Assembly: GCA_035499215.1 (NCBI GenBank)
Contig: DATJZH010000294.1
Coordinates: 1 to 11,960 of the forward strand
Reading direction: 5' to 3'
DNA: 11,960 nt
DNA from: DATJZH01 sp035499215
GTDB taxonomy: Bacteria; Actinomycetota; Actinomycetes; Streptosporangiales; Streptosporangiaceae
Of this stretch, positions 1 through 7,281 are shown piece by piece. Both the position numbers and the translations under genes were made by a program. The stretch's first letter is position 1. The number at the start of each line of letters is the position of its first letter. Below the pieces are notes generated by a model. It was not told where the DNA came from, made no database searches, and was given only the letters and a program-made list of their open reading frames with translations.

Positions 1-1
1 G

Positions 2-454
2 CTGAGCTGGAGCCAGATAGCGGAGGCCGCGCAGGCGGGCATCGAGGTCGGAGCGCACAGCCGCCTGCATCCTCAGCTGGACCAGCTGCCCGACAGGCTG
101 CTCCGCGAGGAGCTCCGCTCGAGCAAGGCGCAGCTGGAGGATAAACTGGGGTTTCCGGCAGCCGGGCTGGCCTACCCGTTCGGCTACTCCAGCGCCAGGG
201 TCCGGGAGGTGGCGCGCGAGGTGGGTCACGGCTATGCGTGCGCCGTCGGGAACAGGATCATGGGTCCGAGACCGGATCTGCTGGCGCTGCCGCGGCTGAC
301 GGTCCGGCGGTCCACCGGGATGCCGGCGTTCCGGCAGATCATCCGCGGCAGCAACACCCAGCGGATCTTCTTCAGGGACCGGGCGCTGACCAAGGGCTGG
401 GCCGTGGTCCGTCACGCCAGGGCAGCCCTGGGCAGCGTCGCGCGTGGCAAGTAG
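2..454 (+). CDS. Polysaccharide deacetylase (NodB homology), C-terminal part
   Basis: The 5' end lies outside the window; about 150 C-terminal residues are visible in an open frame from base 2. Visible residues 13-24 read GIEVGAHSRLHP, the H-S-x-x-H-P zinc-binding motif of NodB/CE4 deacetylases, and GLAYPFGYSS follows about 35 residues later, matching the family's (Y)PFG motif. Helical segments between them (REELRSSKAQLEDKLG) are also typical. The family removes N- or O-acetyl groups from chitin-like oligomers, peptidoglycan or exopolysaccharide. The first catalytic motif (T-F-D-D) would lie upstream and cannot be checked. The gene overlaps the following flippase by 11 nt, so the two are probably co-transcribed and this enzyme probably tailors the polysaccharide made here. 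The family call is firm; the substrate is inferred. Confidence 0.88.
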   Translation: MSWSQIAEAAQAGIEVGAHSRLHPQLDQLPDRLLREELRSSKAQLEDKLGFPAAGLAYPFGYSSARVREVAREVGHGYACAVGNRIMGPRPDLLALPRLTVRRSTGMPAFRQIIRGSNTQRIFFRDRALTKGWAVVRHARAALGSVARGK

Positions 455-1838
455 GACCGCTTCGCCCAGTGGTGCCCCGGCAGGTCCCGGGCCGCGCCGT
501 CGTCCAGGGGCCCGGGAAGCCTTTGTCTCGCGGAAGCTGCTGGCAGTCCGCCAGCAGCTCGCCGACCCGCTGTCCCGCAACGGTTACGCCCTGATCGCCA
601 ACAGCGGGACGACGGGGGTCCTCGGCCTCGTCTACTGGCTGCTGGTAGCACGCCTCTACCCGGCCGTCGATGTCGGCCGGGCAGCTGCCGTCTACGCGGC
701 GATGAACCTGCTGGCCGGCTTCACGGCGCTGAACTTCAACGGCGCGCTCACCCGTTTCATCCCGCAGGCCGGCCGGCAGACCAGAACGCTCATCGCCCGC
801 GCTTACACGGTGAGCGCTGCGGCCTCAGTGGCCCTGGCGATCCCGTTCTTGCTGACGATCAGCCGGTGGGGGCAGTCATACTCGGAGCTCGGCAGCCTCG
901 CCGCGGGCCTGGTCTTCACCGGCTGCGTGGTGGTCTGGGCCATCTTCACACTGCAGGACAGCGTGCTGACCGGGCTGCGCAGCGCGTTCTGGGTGCTCGT
1001 GGAGAACGGCATCTTCGGCATCGTCAAGATCATCTTGCTGGTGCTGCTCGTGACGGTCGTTCCGGATCACCTCGGGATCTACGTGTCGTGGATGCTTCCG
1101 GTCATCGTAGCGGTGCCACTGGTCAATGTGCTTATTTTCGGCAGTCTCGTACCACGCCACATCTTGGCTACACATGACCGTCAGCCCCCCACAAACCGGC
1201 AGATCGGCCGGTTCCTTGCCGGTGACTACACCGGGGCGCTGTGCCAGCTTGCCACTGTCAGCCTCGTTCCGGTCCTGGTGGCGGCCCGGATCGATGTGCG
1301 GTCGACCGCCTACTTCTACATGGCGTGGATCATCGCGGCCATCGTCGACATGATCGGCATCAACATGGGGATGTCACTGACCGTGGAGGGGGCATTTGAC
1401 GCTGCGGCGCTTGCGGTCAACTGCCGCAAGGCGCTCCGCAGGATGGCCTCCATACTGCTGCCCTGCGCCGCGCTGGTCGCCCTGCTCGCGCCCTGGGGGC
1501 TGCGGCTCTTCGGGCCAGCCTATGCAGCGCAGGGCGCACCGGTCCTCGAGCTGCTCGCCATCGCCACGATTTTCCGGGCAGCCACCGAGCTGTACCTCGG
1601 AGCGCTGCGAGCACAGAGCCGGACATTCCTGGTGGCGCTCATCCAGGCGGTCCGCTGCGTCCTGATGCTGGGGCTCACCGTCGTCCTGACGGGCGTTATC
1701 GGCACTATCGGCGCGGGGGTGGCAGTTGTCACCTGCCAGGTGGTCATGGCCATGCTGATCAGCGTTGGCCTGTGGCGCGTGCTGACCGGCGACCGGGAAC
1801 CGCACGTGCCGGTCAGCACCGAGGTCAGCACCCGTTGA
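444..1838 (+). CDS. Polysaccharide flippase (Wzx/MATE-like), lipopolysaccharide biosynthesis family
   Basis: A 464-residue polytopic membrane protein, close to the usual length for Wzx-type flippases. After a basic, Pro/Arg-rich cytoplasmic N-terminus (about 40 residues), it shows roughly 12-14 hydrophobic helices. The first pair contains GYALIANSGTTGVLGLVYW, then LYPAVDVGRAAAVYAAMNLL and a following NFNGALTRFIPQ, a signature pattern of polysaccharide biosynthesis/flippase proteins (MOP superfamily). The likely role is moving a lipid-linked glycan across the cytoplasmic membrane. The GTG at 444 overlaps the upstream deacetylase by 11 nt and has only a weak ribosome binding site, which suggests translational coupling; no better in-frame start is seen. 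It overlaps the next gene by 4 nt if that gene starts at the TTG at 1835. The substrate glycan cannot be deduced. Confidence 0.85.
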   Translation: MASRTASPSGAPAGPGPRRRPGAREAFVSRKLLAVRQQLADPLSRNGYALIANSGTTGVLGLVYWLLVARLYPAVDVGRAAAVYAAMNLLAGFTALNFNGALTRFIPQAGRQTRTLIARAYTVSAAASVALAIPFLLTISRWGQSYSELGSLAAGLVFTGCVVVWAIFTLQDSVLTGLRSAFWVLVENGIFGIVKIILLVLLVTVVPDHLGIYVSWMLPVIVAVPLVNVLIFGSLVPRHILATHDRQPPTNRQIGRFLAGDYTGALCQLATVSLVPVLVAARIDVRSTAYFYMAWIIAAIVDMIGINMGMSLTVEGAFDAAALAVNCRKALRRMASILLPCAALVALLAPWGLRLFGPAYAAQGAPVLELLAIATIFRAATELYLGALRAQSRTFLVALIQAVRCVLMLGLTVVLTGVIGTIGAGVAVVTCQVVMAMLISVGLWRVLTGDREPHVPVSTEVSTR

Positions 1839-3940
1839 CCGCCCACGCGAGAGACTCCGCGCCAGCCGGCGGCGTCACCCTGCCGTTCCCTGGAGGTATC
1901 CGGCTGCCCGGCTGGTCCCCGGCGGCGGCGGTCGGCGCTGCGGCGGCAGCCGGCTTCGCGCTGTTCTTCGCCTCCCTGCGCGGCGTCGATCTCGCCCGGA
2001 TGAACGGGCTGGGCCTGCTCTCCGCGCTGCCTGCCGGCGCGAGTGCCGGCGTGGTGGTGCTCGCCCTCGCGTTCATGCTGGGGCTCGCCCTGCCCAGGGC
2101 CTACCCGGCGGGGCTCGGCGCCGCGCTGGCCGGCCTGGTCATCTGCCTCGACGGGGTCACCGCCGTCATCGAGCCCGAGCCCCGGTTCGCCACCTCCTAT
2201 CAGATCGCCGGCTTCGTCGACTACGTCAGCAGGACCGGGCATACGGCACCAGGGCTGGCTGCGTACTTCAGCTGGCCCGGCTTCTTCGCGCTGGTCTCCT
2301 TCGTGACCGGGGCCGCCGGCACGCACGGCCTGCTGACCGTGCTGCGGGTATGGCCGGTGGCCATCGACCTGCTCTGCCTGCCGCCGCTGTTCCTGATCAT
2401 GCGCAACCTGCGGGTGTCCTGGCGCGCGCAGTGGCTGGCGGGCTTCCTGTTCACCGTCGGCAACTGGGTGGGCCAGGATTATTTCTCGCCGCAGGCGTTC
2501 AACTACCTGCTCTATCTGGTGTTCGTCGCGATCCTGGTCAACTGGTTTACCGAGCCCGGCCTCAGCAAGGCCCCGCATGTTGTTCCGGGCTCCCGGCTAG
2601 CCCGGCTGCACCGGCGCGTCTTCGGGGTTGTCCGGCCCGGCGAGCTGCCGCCCCGGCCAGCCAGCACCGGCCAGAGAGCGTTCCTGCTCGCGCTGCTGAT
2701 TGCCCTCTTCGTCGTGTCGACAGCCAGTCACCAGCTGACGCCCATCTTCATGCTCGGCGCCTGCACGGCGCTCGTCCTGATCCGGCGGTGCACGCTGACG
2801 GGCCTGCTGCCGGTCCTGCTCGGGGCGATCCTGGTCGGCTGGGTCAGCTTCGCGGCCGTGGGCTACTGGTCCGGTCACATGTCGAACGTCTTCGGCGGCC
2901 TCGGCAACCTGGGCTCCAACGTGACCAGCAGCGTCGGCGGGCGGATAACAGGCAGCTCACCGACGCATGTGCTGGCCCTGCACGCCCGGGTCGGGGTTGC
3001 CGCCGTGTTCGTCGGGCTGGCCGTGCTCGGCCTGCTGCGCCGCAGGCGGCGGGGAATGGACGATCGCGTCCTGCTGGCCCTCTTCTGCATGCCCGTCCTC
3101 GCGGTCGGCCTGCAGAGCTACGGCGGCGAGATCGCGCTGCGGATCTACCTGTTCATGCTCCCGGCCGCGTGCCTGCTCGCCGCCTGCTTCTTCTTCCCCG
3201 ATCCGCAGGCCCGACGGCCTACCTGGCGCTCCCTGGCCGTCCTGGCCGCATGCGCCGTGGTCCTCCCGGCCGCCTTCTTGCTGGCGCGCTACGGCAACGA
3301 GGCCTTCGAGCAGGTCCCGCCTGGCGAGCTGGCCGCCGCGAACTGGGTTTATGCCCACGACGCGCGGGGAGTGCGGCTGCTGTGGCTGAGCGTGAACCCC
3401 GTGACCGACGTCACTCCGGAAATGCCCTGGTCCTACCGGGACCTCAGCAAGGTCGACTACGTTCCCGCGCTCGCCCCGCGTGCTCCGGCCAGCGTCGGGG
3501 GGCTCGTTTCCGCTCTCCGCAGCGCCGGGCCAGGGTCTTACCTGATAGCAACGCAGACCCAGGTGGCGAACCTGCAGCAGGCCGCCGGGTACGCGCCCGG
3601 CTGGGGTCAGCGGTTCAACGCGATCATGCCCGCGGCACCGGGCGTGCGGGTCGCCTTCGCGGACAAGAGCGCGGTCATCTACACTCTGCGCTGGCCGGCC
3701 GGCGCACGAGCGCAGCCGCAGGCGGCGGGCGCGGCCGGCGGGCCGTCTCGCCCGGCGACCGTGTTGTCAGCGGCCGGGCTGATCGCGCTGTGGCTGCTGA
3801 TCGCTCTGCTCACGGCACGCGAGTTCATCTGGGTAGTCCGGCCGTCCGCACGCCTGATCCGTCCGCTCGCCCTGGCTGCCCTGCCGCTCGGTGCACTGGT
3901 ACTGGCCGTCGTCGTCCTGCGGTTCGCGGGTCTGGCATGA
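1835..3940 (+). CDS. Large polytopic membrane protein, GT-C-like glycosyltransferase candidate
   Basis: About 701 residues with some 12-14 predicted transmembrane helices, a non-membrane segment at roughly residues 490-620 before two C-terminal helices, and short cytoplasmic-like Arg-rich loops. An acidic E-P-E-P-R stretch near residue 112 follows the first helices and G-Q-D-Y-F-S-P-Q-A occurs near residue 213. Both suit the acidic loop and aromatic motifs of GT-C glycosyltransferases or related polymer-assembly proteins, but no diagnostic motif proves it. The start was chosen as TTG 1835, which overlaps the upstream stop (TTGA) and has GAGGT 8 nt upstream. An in-frame GTG at 1772 would add 21 Arg-rich residues with no ribosome binding site. 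Position after a flippase supports a role in surface glycan synthesis with lipid-linked sugars. Another option is a Wzy-like polymerase. Confidence 0.7.
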   Translation: MTAHARDSAPAGGVTLPFPGGIRLPGWSPAAAVGAAAAAGFALFFASLRGVDLARMNGLGLLSALPAGASAGVVVLALAFMLGLALPRAYPAGLGAALAGLVICLDGVTAVIEPEPRFATSYQIAGFVDYVSRTGHTAPGLAAYFSWPGFFALVSFVTGAAGTHGLLTVLRVWPVAIDLLCLPPLFLIMRNLRVSWRAQWLAGFLFTVGNWVGQDYFSPQAFNYLLYLVFVAILVNWFTEPGLSKAPHVVPGSRLARLHRRVFGVVRPGELPPRPASTGQRAFLLALLIALFVVSTASHQLTPIFMLGACTALVLIRRCTLTGLLPVLLGAILVGWVSFAAVGYWSGHMSNVFGGLGNLGSNVTSSVGGRITGSSPTHVLALHARVGVAAVFVGLAVLGLLRRRRRGMDDRVLLALFCMPVLAVGLQSYGGEIALRIYLFMLPAACLLAACFFFPDPQARRPTWRSLAVLAACAVVLPAAFLLARYGNEAFEQVPPGELAAANWVYAHDARGVRLLWLSVNPVTDVTPEMPWSYRDLSKVDYVPALAPRAPASVGGLVSALRSAGPGSYLIATQTQVANLQQAAGYAPGWGQRFNAIMPAAPGVRVAFADKSAVIYTLRWPAGARAQPQAAGAAGGPSRPATVLSAAGLIALWLLIALLTAREFIWVVRPSARLIRPLALAALPLGALVLAVVVLRFAGLA

Positions 3941-4151
3941 CCGCGACGTGCCGGGCGGCGGCCGGGGCGGACGGGGCCATCGTCGGATATGCGCGTCCGC
4001 GGGCTGCCTCGATGCCGGGCCGGCAGAAAGCAGCAAGTATCCAGGCCGCCTGCGCAGCCTGCACTGGCGGCGCCAATTAGCCGTGATATGCAGCTACCTA
4101 TCTGCGGCCTCTAGGGACCGTCTCAGCTTCGTCATGGCTTGGTCAGGTGCC

Positions 4152-4180
4152 TTGCCCGATCGCCCTCGCCGTGGTACATT
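4152..4180 (+). promoter_or_regulatory. Putative vegetative-type promoter of the carrier protein cassette
   Basis: TTGCCC (4152-4157) and TACATT (4175-4180) are separated by 17 nt, matching a housekeeping -35/-10 arrangement in a high-GC background. They lie in the only AT-rich stretch between the polysaccharide genes and the carrier protein. The leader to the TTG start would be about 215 nt. This rests on hexamer match and spacing only. Confidence 0.4.
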
Positions 4181-4236
4181 ATCTGACAATGGCATATATT
4201 CCGATCCACCATTTTAGCACGGGGGCAGAACGCGAA

Positions 4237-4249
4237 GCCAGGGCCTGGC
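4237..4249. repeat. Interrupted palindrome GCCAGG-G-CCTGGC, possible operator
   Basis: Perfect 6-bp arms around a single central G, about 57 nt downstream of the putative -10 element and 154 nt before the carrier protein start. Size and symmetry suit a dimeric repressor site, but no regulator gene is present in the window and chance occurrence in GC-rich DNA is possible. Confidence 0.3.
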
Positions 4250-4387
4250 ATTGCTGCCGTAATGTCAGTCTCTCGTTATCATTTTCTTGGCCGCGGGCGT
4301 CCGCGTCGCGTGGAACGCGCTTCTCGGCCGGCTACCCGTCAGGCAAGCCTCTGATGGGACCGCAGCACGCCTGAGTGCCATTGTTCC

Positions 4388-4395
4388 GGGAGGGG
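4388..4395 (+). promoter_or_regulatory. Strong ribosome binding site GGGAGGGG
   Basis: A near-perfect anti-16S complement lies 7 nt before the TTG at 4403 and 10 nt before a second in-frame TTG at 4406. It is what supports a TTG start for the carrier protein, since no ATG or GTG is suitably placed. The strength of the site contrasts with the weak sites of the two downstream coupled genes. Confidence 0.7.
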
Positions 4396-4402
4396 ACAGT
4401 CG

Positions 4403-4672
4403 TTGTTGGCGCCAAGTCTCGAACAAATATTGCGGACACACGCGCGCTTTATCGCCGCTGGCGCCGATATTAACCCCGACATGGCCCTGGCGTCGCTCGG
4501 GGTCGATTCACTCGATATGATCGATCTGATCGTCAAGATTGAGGACGAGTTCGATCTGGAAATCCCCCCCGAGCAGGTGACGCCAGAGACATTCTCCACG
4601 CCAGCCTCGATATGGCGGCTGCTATGTCAGATCAATCCCGAGCTTGCTGAAAGTCAGTCGAGTCATCTATGA
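4403..4672 (+). CDS. Stand-alone acyl/peptidyl carrier protein
   Basis: 89 residues, the normal size of a discrete carrier protein. Residues 32-40 read L-G-V-D-S-L-D-M-I, with Ser36 as the expected 4'-phosphopantetheine attachment site. The acidic helix that follows (D-L-I-V-K-I-E-D-E-F-D-L-E-I-P) is the typical recognition helix II, and the P-E-T-F-S-T-P-A-S-I-W end matches helix III/IV of this family. It would carry an acyl or aminoacyl thioester in the cytoplasm after activation by a phosphopantetheinyl transferase encoded elsewhere. It starts with TTG after a strong ribosome binding site, and its TGA overlaps the ATG of the diiron oxygenase (ATGA), so translation is coupled. It is visibly less GC-rich than the genes around it. 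Family certain; cargo inferred from the adenylation gene two steps downstream. Confidence 0.93.
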   Translation: MLAPSLEQILRTHARFIAAGADINPDMALASLGVDSLDMIDLIVKIEDEFDLEIPPEQVTPETFSTPASIWRLLCQINPELAESQSSHL

Positions 4673-5595
4673 GCGCCGAGTCAGCCGTGAGCACCGAGTC
4701 AGCCGTAAGCACGGGCCATTCCGCCACGCAGAGCCGTTTGCAGGAGGTTGCTGCCCGGCTCAGCGAGATATCTCGCCGGAACTCCTATAATCCTTACGAG
4801 CTCTTCGAGTGGCCGGATTCACTTCCCGCGACCGAATACTGGATGGCCCCGGAGCTTATGACGTGCTATGGGACCCCAGTGTGGAGCGAGCTCACGGAGG
4901 GGCAGAGGCTGACTCTCTCGCAATGGGAGGCAGTGAACTTCTTCAGCCTCAACGTCCACCTCATCCGCGAGCTGATCGGCGAGGTCGCGAACCGTATCTA
5001 CGAGACACGGTTCCCTGGCCTCTCGGATTTCTTTCATGACTTCATCAGCGAAGAGAACAAGCACATGTGGTTCTTCGCCACCTTCTGCCTCCGCTACGGG
5101 GGGAAGGTGTACCCGAGCACACAGCTGACCTCAGCGGCCAGCCCGGCTGAGTACGTGTTACGGGACGTGATGGTCTTCGGCCGGATACTGATCGCCGAGG
5201 AGCTTTGCGACGCCTTCAACATGAGGATGGGCGAAGACAGGCGACTGCCGGCGCTGGTGCAGCAGATCAATCTGGTTCACCACCACGACGAGTCGCGCCA
5301 CATCGCGTTCGGCCGGCAGATGATGCGGGCCCTGTGCGATCAGGCGGCGTCGCTGACCGGCGATAACGGACTGCGGGCCGTCGGCGACTATCTTCGCCGG
5401 TACTCAGCCATCTGCCTGCAGTCCTTCTACAACCCGGCGATGTACGCGGACGCCGGGATCGAGGGCGGACGGCGCCTCCGGGCGCGCCTGCTCGAAGATC
5501 CGGCTCGCAAGCAGGTGCATCGTGACCTGATGGACCGGACCACGACGTTCCTGGAGCGCCTGGGCCTGGGCAGCGCGGACGCAGTTGCACCGTGA
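4669..5595 (+). CDS. AurF-like diiron oxygenase (p-aminobenzoate N-oxygenase family)
   Basis: 308 residues, all-helical, close to AurF length. Visible iron-binding residues are E129-N-K-H132 (ExxH), E177 (in I-A-E-E-L-C-D), and H204-x-x-x-E208-x-x-H211 (in HHHDESRHIAFG). The last pattern, with a His four residues before the second ExxH, is the AurF/CmlI arrangement and argues against acyl-ACP desaturases, which share the EExxH-like motifs. The first ligand is not obvious (see findings). AurF relatives oxidise amines to hydroxylamine, nitroso or nitro groups with O2; some act in carrier-protein or NRPS-linked pathways. The start ATG overlaps the carrier protein stop by 4 nt, and the end overlaps the adenylation gene by 4 nt. 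The N-terminus has a two-copy SxESAV repeat that is probably disordered. Family confident; N-oxygenation of a tethered amino acid is inference. Confidence 0.85.
   Translation: MSAESAVSTESAVSTGHSATQSRLQEVAARLSEISRRNSYNPYELFEWPDSLPATEYWMAPELMTCYGTPVWSELTEGQRLTLSQWEAVNFFSLNVHLIRELIGEVANRIYETRFPGLSDFFHDFISEENKHMWFFATFCLRYGGKVYPSTQLTSAASPAEYVLRDVMVFGRILIAEELCDAFNMRMGEDRRLPALVQQINLVHHHDESRHIAFGRQMMRALCDQAASLTGDNGLRAVGDYLRRYSAICLQSFYNPAMYADAGIEGGRRLRARLLEDPARKQVHRDLMDRTTTFLERLGLGSADAVAP
4672..4707 (+). repeat. Two-copy 18-bp tandem repeat in the oxygenase N-terminus
   Basis: Copies at 4672-4689 and 4690-4707 differ at two of 18 bases and encode S-A-E-S-A-V then S-T-E-S-A-V. The repeat keeps frame and lies before the folded domain, so copy number could vary without harm. 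Confidence 0.75.
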
Positions 5596-7226
5596 CCGCG
5601 CACGAGGTGGCCGCGCACGAGGTGCAGCCGGCGCCCGACCGGGGCCTGCACGAGTGGTTCGCCTGCGGGCTGGCTGCGGCGCCTGATGGCACTGCCCTGC
5701 GAATCGGAGATCGTAGCTGGACATACGCGCACATGCACGAGATGGCCCTGTCGTGGGCCGGTACGCTGCGGGCCGCAGCGCCCGAGCGACTCGGCGCGGT
5801 GGGAGTCCTGGCCGCTCAGACACCTGAGTGCTACATCGGGGTGCTCGCCGCCTTGTACGCCGGCGCGGTCGCGGTCCCGCTCAGCCCGGCGTTCCCCGCG
5901 GAGCGTACCGCCGCGATGGCCGCGGCGGCGTCTGTCGACGCGTTCGTGGCCGACGGCAGGGGCGCGCAGATGCTGTGCCGGGCCGGCCTGGCGGGCACCG
6001 GCCGGCCGGTTCTGCTGCCCGACACCGACGCGATCGGGCCTGCGGCGGCTACTATCCGCAACCAGCCAGGCCGCGCTCTTGCCCGGCCGTCGGCGGCTCG
6101 CCCCGGCGACGTCGCGTACGTGCTCTTCACGTCTGGCTCGACGGGACGGCCGAAAGGCGTGCCGGTCACCCACGGCAACGTGGACCATTTCCTCCGGTTC
6201 AACCAGCAGCGGTACCGCCTCACGCCGGCTGACGTCTGCTCCCAGACGTTCGCGGCCACCTTCGACCTCGCCATGTTCGACATGTTCATGGCCTGGGGGG
6301 GCGGCGCCGCGCTCGAGTGCACGCCCGTGCACGCATTTGTCGCGCTGCCGGAGTTCATCGAGCGTCAGCAGATGACCGTCTGGTTCTCGGTACCGAGCGC
6401 GGTCTCCATCGTGCGCCGCCGCGGGGGACTGCGCCCCGGCTGCATGCCGTCACTGCGCTGGAGCCTGTTCTGCGGCGAGGCCCTCATGCGGCAGGACGCC
6501 GAAGACTGGCAGCGGGCCGCCAGCGGATCCGTCGTCGAGAACCTGTACGGGCCGACGGAGCTCACGATCGCCTGCAGCTCCTACCGCTGGCTGCCAGGAC
6601 AGTCGCCATCGGAGTGCCTGAACGACGTGGTCCCGATCGGCACCATCTACCCGTCGCTGCGCTACGTGCTGATCGATGAGCTCGGACGGCCGGATCCGGT
6701 CGAGGGTGAGCTGTGCGTGACCGGCCCTCAGATGTTCTCCGGCTACCTCGATTCCCGCGACGATGCGGACAGGTTCCTGCTCCACGATGGCCGCCGCTGG
6801 TATCGCACCGGTGACCGAGCCCGGCTTGCTGCCGCTGGAGCGGGGGAGACCGGCGAAGCCGGGGAGACCGGCGAAGCCGGGGGAGTCCTGCAGTATCTCG
6901 GACGGGTGGATCAGCAGGTGAAGGTCCGCGGCTACCGAGTCGAGCTGGCCGAGATCGAGCACGCAGCGCGGGCCCTGCCCGGCGTCCGGCAGGTGGTCGC
7001 GGTACCGGTGCGCCACCGGGGCATCCTGGAACTCGCGATGTTCTACACCGGATCCCAGCTCGCCCCTGGTGCCGCGACTGTTGCGCTGGCGCGGTCACTG
7101 CCCGACTACATGGTGCCGCGCTGGGCCTGGCGCCTCGACGACCTGCCGCTCAATGCCAATCAGAAGGTTGACCGTCCGGTGCTGGCGGACATGGCCGCCG
7201 CGGAGGTCTCCCGGTGCGGCGGGTAG
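5592..7226 (+). CDS. Stand-alone amino-acid adenylation (NRPS A-domain type) enzyme
   Basis: 544 residues, a complete adenylate-forming enzyme without fused carrier or condensation domains. Core motifs in order: A3 FTSGSTGRPKG (179-189), A4 FDLAMFDMF (224-232), A5 NLYGPTE (317-323), A6 GELCVTG (372-378), A7 YRTGD (404-408), A8 GRVDQQVKVRGYRVELAEIE (437-456), A10 NANQKVDR with catalytic Lys525. Asp225 matches the Asp that binds the alpha-amino group, so an alpha-amino acid is the likely substrate. It should make an aminoacyl-AMP and load it on the carrier protein encoded two genes upstream; the pairing is similar to DltA/DltC. The GTG start overlaps the oxygenase stop by 4 nt. Oddities: a 15-bp-period repeat at the N-terminus and an 18-bp tandem repeat inserted between A7 and A8. 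Substrate not certain. Confidence 0.93.
   Translation: MTAHEVAAHEVQPAPDRGLHEWFACGLAAAPDGTALRIGDRSWTYAHMHEMALSWAGTLRAAAPERLGAVGVLAAQTPECYIGVLAALYAGAVAVPLSPAFPAERTAAMAAAASVDAFVADGRGAQMLCRAGLAGTGRPVLLPDTDAIGPAAATIRNQPGRALARPSAARPGDVAYVLFTSGSTGRPKGVPVTHGNVDHFLRFNQQRYRLTPADVCSQTFAATFDLAMFDMFMAWGGGAALECTPVHAFVALPEFIERQQMTVWFSVPSAVSIVRRRGGLRPGCMPSLRWSLFCGEALMRQDAEDWQRAASGSVVENLYGPTELTIACSSYRWLPGQSPSECLNDVVPIGTIYPSLRYVLIDELGRPDPVEGELCVTGPQMFSGYLDSRDDADRFLLHDGRRWYRTGDRARLAAAGAGETGEAGETGEAGGVLQYLGRVDQQVKVRGYRVELAEIEHAARALPGVRQVVAVPVRHRGILELAMFYTGSQLAPGAATVALARSLPDYMVPRWAWRLDDLPLNANQKVDRPVLADMAAAEVSRCGG
5596..5624 (+). repeat. 14-bp direct repeat with 15-bp period at the adenylation gene start
   Basis: CCGCGCACGAGGTG occurs at 5596-5609 and identically at 5611-5624, encoding A-H-E-V twice. 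It is in frame and outside the catalytic fold. Confidence 0.8.
6843..6878 (+). repeat. Two-copy perfect 18-bp tandem repeat inside the adenylation gene
   Basis: GGGGAGACCGGCGAAGCC occurs at 6843-6860 and again at 6861-6878, followed by a partial third copy. It encodes G-E-T-G-E-A twice in a surface loop between the A7 and A8 motifs, so the frame and the active site are kept. Confidence 0.9.
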
Positions 7227-7242
7227 AGCGGCTAGTGCCGCT
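7227..7242 (+). terminator. Short hairpin immediately after the adenylation gene
   Basis: AGCGGC-TAGT-GCCGCT, a perfect 6-bp stem with a 4-nt loop, begins at the base after the stop codon. There is no T-run, so it may be a weak terminator or an RNA-stabilising element between the adenylation gene and the downstream pair. Confidence 0.35.
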
Positions 7243-7261
7243 CATCACGGCGCTTGACTGT

Positions 7262-7275
7262 TTCTCCCCGGAGAA
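7262..7275 (+). promoter_or_regulatory. Palindrome TTCTCCCCGGAGAA overlapping a ribosome binding site
   Basis: The right arm GGAGAA is part of the GGAGAAGGG ribosome binding site of the small ORF at 7282. The left arm TTCTC can pair with GAGAA across a CCCG loop, so the site could be masked in RNA. It could instead be a DNA operator. Seen directly; function inferred. Confidence 0.35.
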
Positions 7276-7281
7276 GGGAAA

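Larger units (their letters stand above)
4081..4402 (+). promoter_or_regulatory. GC-poor intergenic region preceding the carrier protein gene
   Basis: About 320 nt with no convincing gene on either strand. The A/T content rises clearly around 4175-4220 and 4260-4290 compared with the flanking genes. It contains a plausible promoter (4152-4180), an interrupted palindrome (4237-4249) and the strong ribosome binding site of the carrier protein gene. It probably separates the upstream polysaccharide transcription unit from the carrier-protein cassette. A weak GCCGCC/GGCGGC inverted repeat at 4045-4071, without a T-run, is the only terminator-like element before it. Confidence 0.55.

Noticed and set aside
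1520..2578. 352-codon minus-strand frame
   Set aside because: Lies opposite the flippase and GT-C-like genes; rich in Gln, Glu, Arg and Gly with no domain, as expected for the antisense of GC-rich coding sequence.
3937..4080. 47-codon frame starting with an ATGA overlap after the GT-C-like gene
   Set aside because: The start is well placed, but the product is Ala/Gly/Cys-rich without a recognisable pattern and runs into a weak inverted repeat; it continues a long antisense-like frame inside the upstream gene. Could be real but is not supported.
4669..5595. Reading the diiron protein as an acyl-ACP desaturase because of EENKH, DESRH and the adjacent carrier protein
   Set aside because: The extra His four residues before the second ExxH and the E177 spacing match AurF better; the neighbouring enzyme is an amino-acid-type adenylation protein. 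Not fully excluded.
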